A DNA stretch of 7,006 nucleotides. It comes from Dehalococcoidales bacterium. GTDB lineage: Bacteria > Chloroflexota > Dehalococcoidia > Dehalococcoidales > RBG-16-60-22. Numbering within the stretch: the stretch's first letter is position 1; every line of letters begins with the position of its first letter. Shown in pieces: positions 5,204 to 7,006 of this stretch. Both the position numbers and the translations under genes were made by a program. The stretch spans positions 1 through 7,006 of the forward strand of contig JAUVXN010000066.1 of assembly GCA_030603605.1 (NCBI GenBank), given 5' to 3'. The notes beneath the pieces were generated by a model that did not search any database, had not been told where the DNA came from, and saw only the letters and a list, made by a program, of their open reading frames with translations.

Positions 5204-6364
5204 CTAAATCACGGGACCGATGGTGAAAATGTTAGGGAAGTTGCCATAGCCTATCGTCTCAGCCTTGGTCTGCTTCCCCGAAGCCACAGCGAGGGTTTCT
5301 TGATATAGAGCCTTCGCTGCCCGGGCAATAGCGGTGCCAGCTTCCTCTGTTAGCTCGACAAATACATCTAGATGTTCCGGGAGCCGTTCATAGGTAATCG
5401 GGTTAGCGGTAACCTTAATGACGGGGATAAAGGGGAACCCCTGTGGGGCACCTAATCCGGTGCTGAAGATGATGACCTGTGCTCCGGCCGCTGCTAGGGC
5501 AGTAAGGAATTCCGGCTCTCTCCCTGGCGAATCAACTATGAATAATCCCTTGCCCTGAGGCCGTTCTCCATACTCATAGACTTCCTTGATGGTCTTGGTG
5601 CCCCCCTTGGCTATGGCACCCAAAGATTTCTCCTCGATGGTGGTGAGTCCTCCAGCAATATTGCCACGAGTAGGCTGCCCACCCCTCATGTCAAATCCCA
5701 TGGCGGTGGCCCTTCTCTCCATTCGGGCCACAATATCCATGATTTTGTTTGCCACCTGGGCAGTAGCTGCTCGACGAGTGAGGATATGCTCAGCCCCTAT
5801 GAATTCTGTGGTCTCCCCGAATATACAGGTGCCACCGTTATCAATTACCAAATCGCAGGCGGCTCCAGTTGCCGGGTTTGAAAGCAGACCTGAAGTGGTA
5901 TCTGAAGCACCACACTTCACACCCACTACCAACTCCGAGTCAGGGAACTCTTCTCTTCTTATTCTGGAAGCCTCTATTGCCATAGCTTGGGCGAGTAGAG
6001 AGCCCTGAGCCACGGCGGCCGTAGCACCTCCTACTTTTTGAATTACTATTTTTTTCACAGGCTTGCCCGACTCAGCGATACCCTCAGCTATCTTGTCAGC
6101 TGACACTGACTCACAGCCCAGACTTACCACCAGCACCCCGGCTAGATTAGGATTCCAGCCCAAGGAAATAAGGGTTCGAGTCACTATGTCAAGGTCTGGC
6201 TGGGTTTGAGCACAACCCTGACTATGAATAAAAGGGGTGGAAGCTTTGACCTGTTGGGATATCCACCAGGTTACGTCGTTGGCGCAGCCCACCGTGGAAA
6301 TAATACCGATGTAGTTTCTAGTGCCTACAGAACCATCCTGACGCCGATAACCTAGAAAGCTCAC
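5204..6364 (-). CDS. UxaA/GarD-family dehydratase or sulfo-lyase, large subunit
   Basis: The catalytic subunit of a lyase of the altronate/galactarate dehydratase class, a metal-dependent family that removes water (or sulfite, in SuyB) from hydroxy acids. Family motifs run in order: GYRRQDGSVGTRN (5-17), HSQGCAQT (47-54), LGCE (82-85), KCGASDTTSGL (150-160) with NPATG (163-167), GETTEFIGAEHIL (183-195), QPTRGNIAGGLTTIEEKS (230-247), and STGLGAPQGFPFIPVIKVTANP near 301-322. With 386 residues it matches the split-subunit form. The chosen start is GTG at 6364, one base after the SAF gene's stop, with GGGGGGTG six bases upstream. The frame stays open to 6427, but that extension overlaps the upstream gene and carries no family similarity. 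The substrate is undetermined: altronate, galactarate, sulfolactate or a related acid. Confidence 0.9.
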   Translation of the reverse strand: MSFLGYRRQDGSVGTRNYIGIISTVGCANDVTWWISQQVKASTPFIHSQGCAQTQPDLDIVTRTLISLGWNPNLAGVLVVSLGCESVSADKIAEGIAESGKPVKKIVIQKVGGATAAVAQGSLLAQAMAIEASRIRREEFPDSELVVGVKCGASDTTSGLLSNPATGAACDLVIDNGGTCIFGETTEFIGAEHILTRRAATAQVANKIMDIVARMERRATAMGFDMRGGQPTRGNIAGGLTTIEEKSLGAIAKGGTKTIKEVYEYGERPQGKGLFIVDSPGREPEFLTALAAAGAQVIIFSTGLGAPQGFPFIPVIKVTANPITYERLPEHLDVFVELTEEAGTAIARAAKALYQETLAVASGKQTKAETIGYGNFPNIFTIGPVI

Positions 6365-6365
6365 T

Positions 6366-6674
6366 TTATACACCCCCCGATAAATCACCCCGCCCCCGGG
6401 TACTGACCACATTGTGTATATGAACATAGTCGCCAGGCTTTATGATAGCGGTGGCAATGCCAATCACCTCACCATACTTAATCACCGGCGAGTCAGGTTC
6501 TATTCTAGATAAGCTGAACTTGTGACCGAAAGGGACATCGGTAGTCAGCTCTATTGCTTGGTTCTTTCCGCTGACCTCGAGTTCTAAAGTATCCCCAGCC
6601 TTTAGATTGGCTAGAGAAGTAGCCACATTATCCCTGTAATTCAGAATGACTGCTTTCTGTTTCAATTCAATCAC
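6366..6674 (-). CDS. UxaA/SuyA-type SAF-domain small subunit
   Basis: A 102-residue protein made of a single SAF domain, the N-terminal module of altronate/galactarate dehydratases and the separate alpha subunit of sulfolactate sulfo-lyase. Recognisable motifs are DVPFGHKFSL (46-55), VIKYGEVIGIAT (64-75), GDYVHIHNV (81-89) and RGRGDL (93-98). It is expected to form the active lyase with the large subunit encoded one base downstream. The start is GTG at 6674; an in-frame stop about 15 nt upstream excludes a longer protein, and the ribosome site is weak. A consensus-like promoter at 6732-6760 gives a leader of about 50 nt. In E. coli-type UxaA the two parts are fused, so this is the split arrangement. 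Confidence 0.88.
   Translation of the reverse strand: MIELKQKAVILNYRDNVATSLANLKAGDTLELEVSGKNQAIELTTDVPFGHKFSLSRIEPDSPVIKYGEVIGIATAIIKPGDYVHIHNVVSTRGRGDLSGGV
6371..6378 (-). promoter_or_regulatory. Ribosome binding site deciding the GTG start of the lyase large subunit
   Basis: GGGGGGTG (6378 to 6371), inside the last codons of the SAF gene, lies six bases before GTG at 6364. It supports this start over the earlier in-frame codons up to 6427. Confidence 0.55.
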
Positions 6675-6731
6675 TTCTTGGGGAACTCATTACATCTCTT
6701 TACCGGAGAGCATCCCAAATCACTAATGGAT

Positions 6732-6760
6732 ACTTTAGTCGTCTGACCTAGCTCTGTCAA
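6732..6760 (-). promoter_or_regulatory. Promoter of the SAF/large-subunit lyase operon
   Basis: On the minus strand TTGACA (6760 to 6755) is separated by 17 bp from TAAAGT (6737 to 6732), which matches four of six -10 bases. Transcription would start near 6725, about 50 nt before the GTG start at 6674. No regulator gene is adjacent. Confidence 0.6.
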
Positions 6761-6813
6761 GGACTTCAAGTTTACTGAACATTTAGTCATAAAGTGCAAC
6801 TCTAAAAAGACTG

Positions 6814-6843
6814 TTGACATTATGGGAAGGAATAGCTTATTGT
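6814..6843 (+). promoter_or_regulatory. Promoter of the DUF5679-like gene
   Basis: TTGACA at 6814-6819 is followed 18 bp later by TATTGT (6838-6843, four of six) or 17 bp later by TTATTG. The expected start near 6850 lies about 20 nt before the ATG, just ahead of the ribosome site GGGAGGTG. Confidence 0.5.
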
Positions 6844-6869
6844 TCATACCAAAAAGGGAGGTGAAACTA

Positions 6870-7006
6870 ATGCAAGCTTATTGCGTGAAGTGCCGCACCA
6901 AAAGAGAAATGAAAGATGCTAAGGCCATAACCATGAAGAACGGTAAACCAGCGACTCAGGGAACATGCCCGACCTGTGGGACGAAGATGTTCAGAATCGG
7001 GAAAAG
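6870..7006 (+). CDS. DUF5679-like zinc-ribbon protein, 3' end cut by the window
   Basis: The visible 45 codons begin MQAYCVKCRTKREMKDAKAI and contain two CxxC knuckles, C5-x-x-C8 and C33-x-x-C36, spaced as in a small zinc ribbon. GTCPTCGTKMFRIGK near the C-terminus resembles the DUF5679 family that I associate with Chloroflexota. The ATG is preceded by GGGAGGTG at good spacing, and a promoter lies just upstream. Proteins of this type are usually short, so only a few codons are probably missing. The function is unknown; nucleic-acid or protein binding through zinc is plausible. It is transcribed divergently from the lyase operon. Confidence 0.85.
   Translation, partial: MQAYCVKCRTKREMKDAKAITMKNGKPATQGTCPTCGTKMFRIGK

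Noticed and set aside
5093..5308. A 71-codon plus-strand frame overlapping the 3' end of the lyase large subunit.
   Set aside because: It starts at TTG with the nearest purine-rich site about 15 nt away, overlaps a well-supported gene on the other strand, and shows no recognisable family.
5586..6008. A 140-codon plus-strand frame inside the lyase large-subunit gene.
   Set aside because: It is the antisense of a conserved coding region and has no recognisable domain.
6365..6427. A longer start for the lyase large subunit at 6427.
   Set aside because: The extension overlaps the SAF gene, has no family similarity, and GTG at 6364 has a good ribosome site and gives the usual N-terminus.

Overview
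The window looks like a chromosomal segment of an uncultured Chloroflexota bacterium, most likely class Dehalococcoidia. This is inferred from recalled family distribution, not from a search. The pointers are a small double-CxxC zinc-ribbon protein of the DUF5679 type at the right edge, a GreA-type factor with an extra integrase-like N-terminal domain, a geranylgeranyl-reductase-family flavoprotein in a bacterial setting, and moderate base composition with frequent GTG and TTG starts. I see no insertion sequence, CRISPR array, phage module or defence system.

Left part (1-2492, minus strand). The order of transcription is a small DUF1616-like membrane protein, a geranylgeranyl-reductase-family FAD oxidoreductase (2-nt gap, TTG start), a GreA-like transcript-cleavage factor, and tRNA-Ala(CGC). 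The tRNA has its own extended -10 promoter overlapping the greA stop codon.

Centre (2535-4152, plus strand). A 487-residue polytopic membrane protein resembling GT-C glycosyltransferases is divergent from the DUF1616 gene, only 42 bp away. It is followed by tRNA-Pro(GGG) with encoded CCA.

Gene-poor stretch (4153-5203). This holds a minus-strand unit: a promoter with both hexamers at consensus, a possible 30-codon small gene, an orphan N-terminally truncated TRAP transporter small permease (DctQ-like), a very short reading frame behind a near-perfect Shine-Dalgarno, and a weak terminator-like hairpin. It is either a decayed transporter operon or an unusual small-protein operon.

Right part (5204-7006). 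A two-gene minus-strand operon encodes the SAF-domain subunit and large subunit of a UxaA/GarD-type lyase (altronate/galactarate dehydratase or sulfolactate sulfo-lyase class). It diverges from the DUF5679-like gene, which runs off the edge. Both genes of the divergent pair have consensus TTGACA -35 boxes in the shared 195-bp region.

Most of the window is ordinary housekeeping and metabolic sequence. The parts most worth a second look are the promoter-sORF-DctQ unit and the GreA domain fusion.
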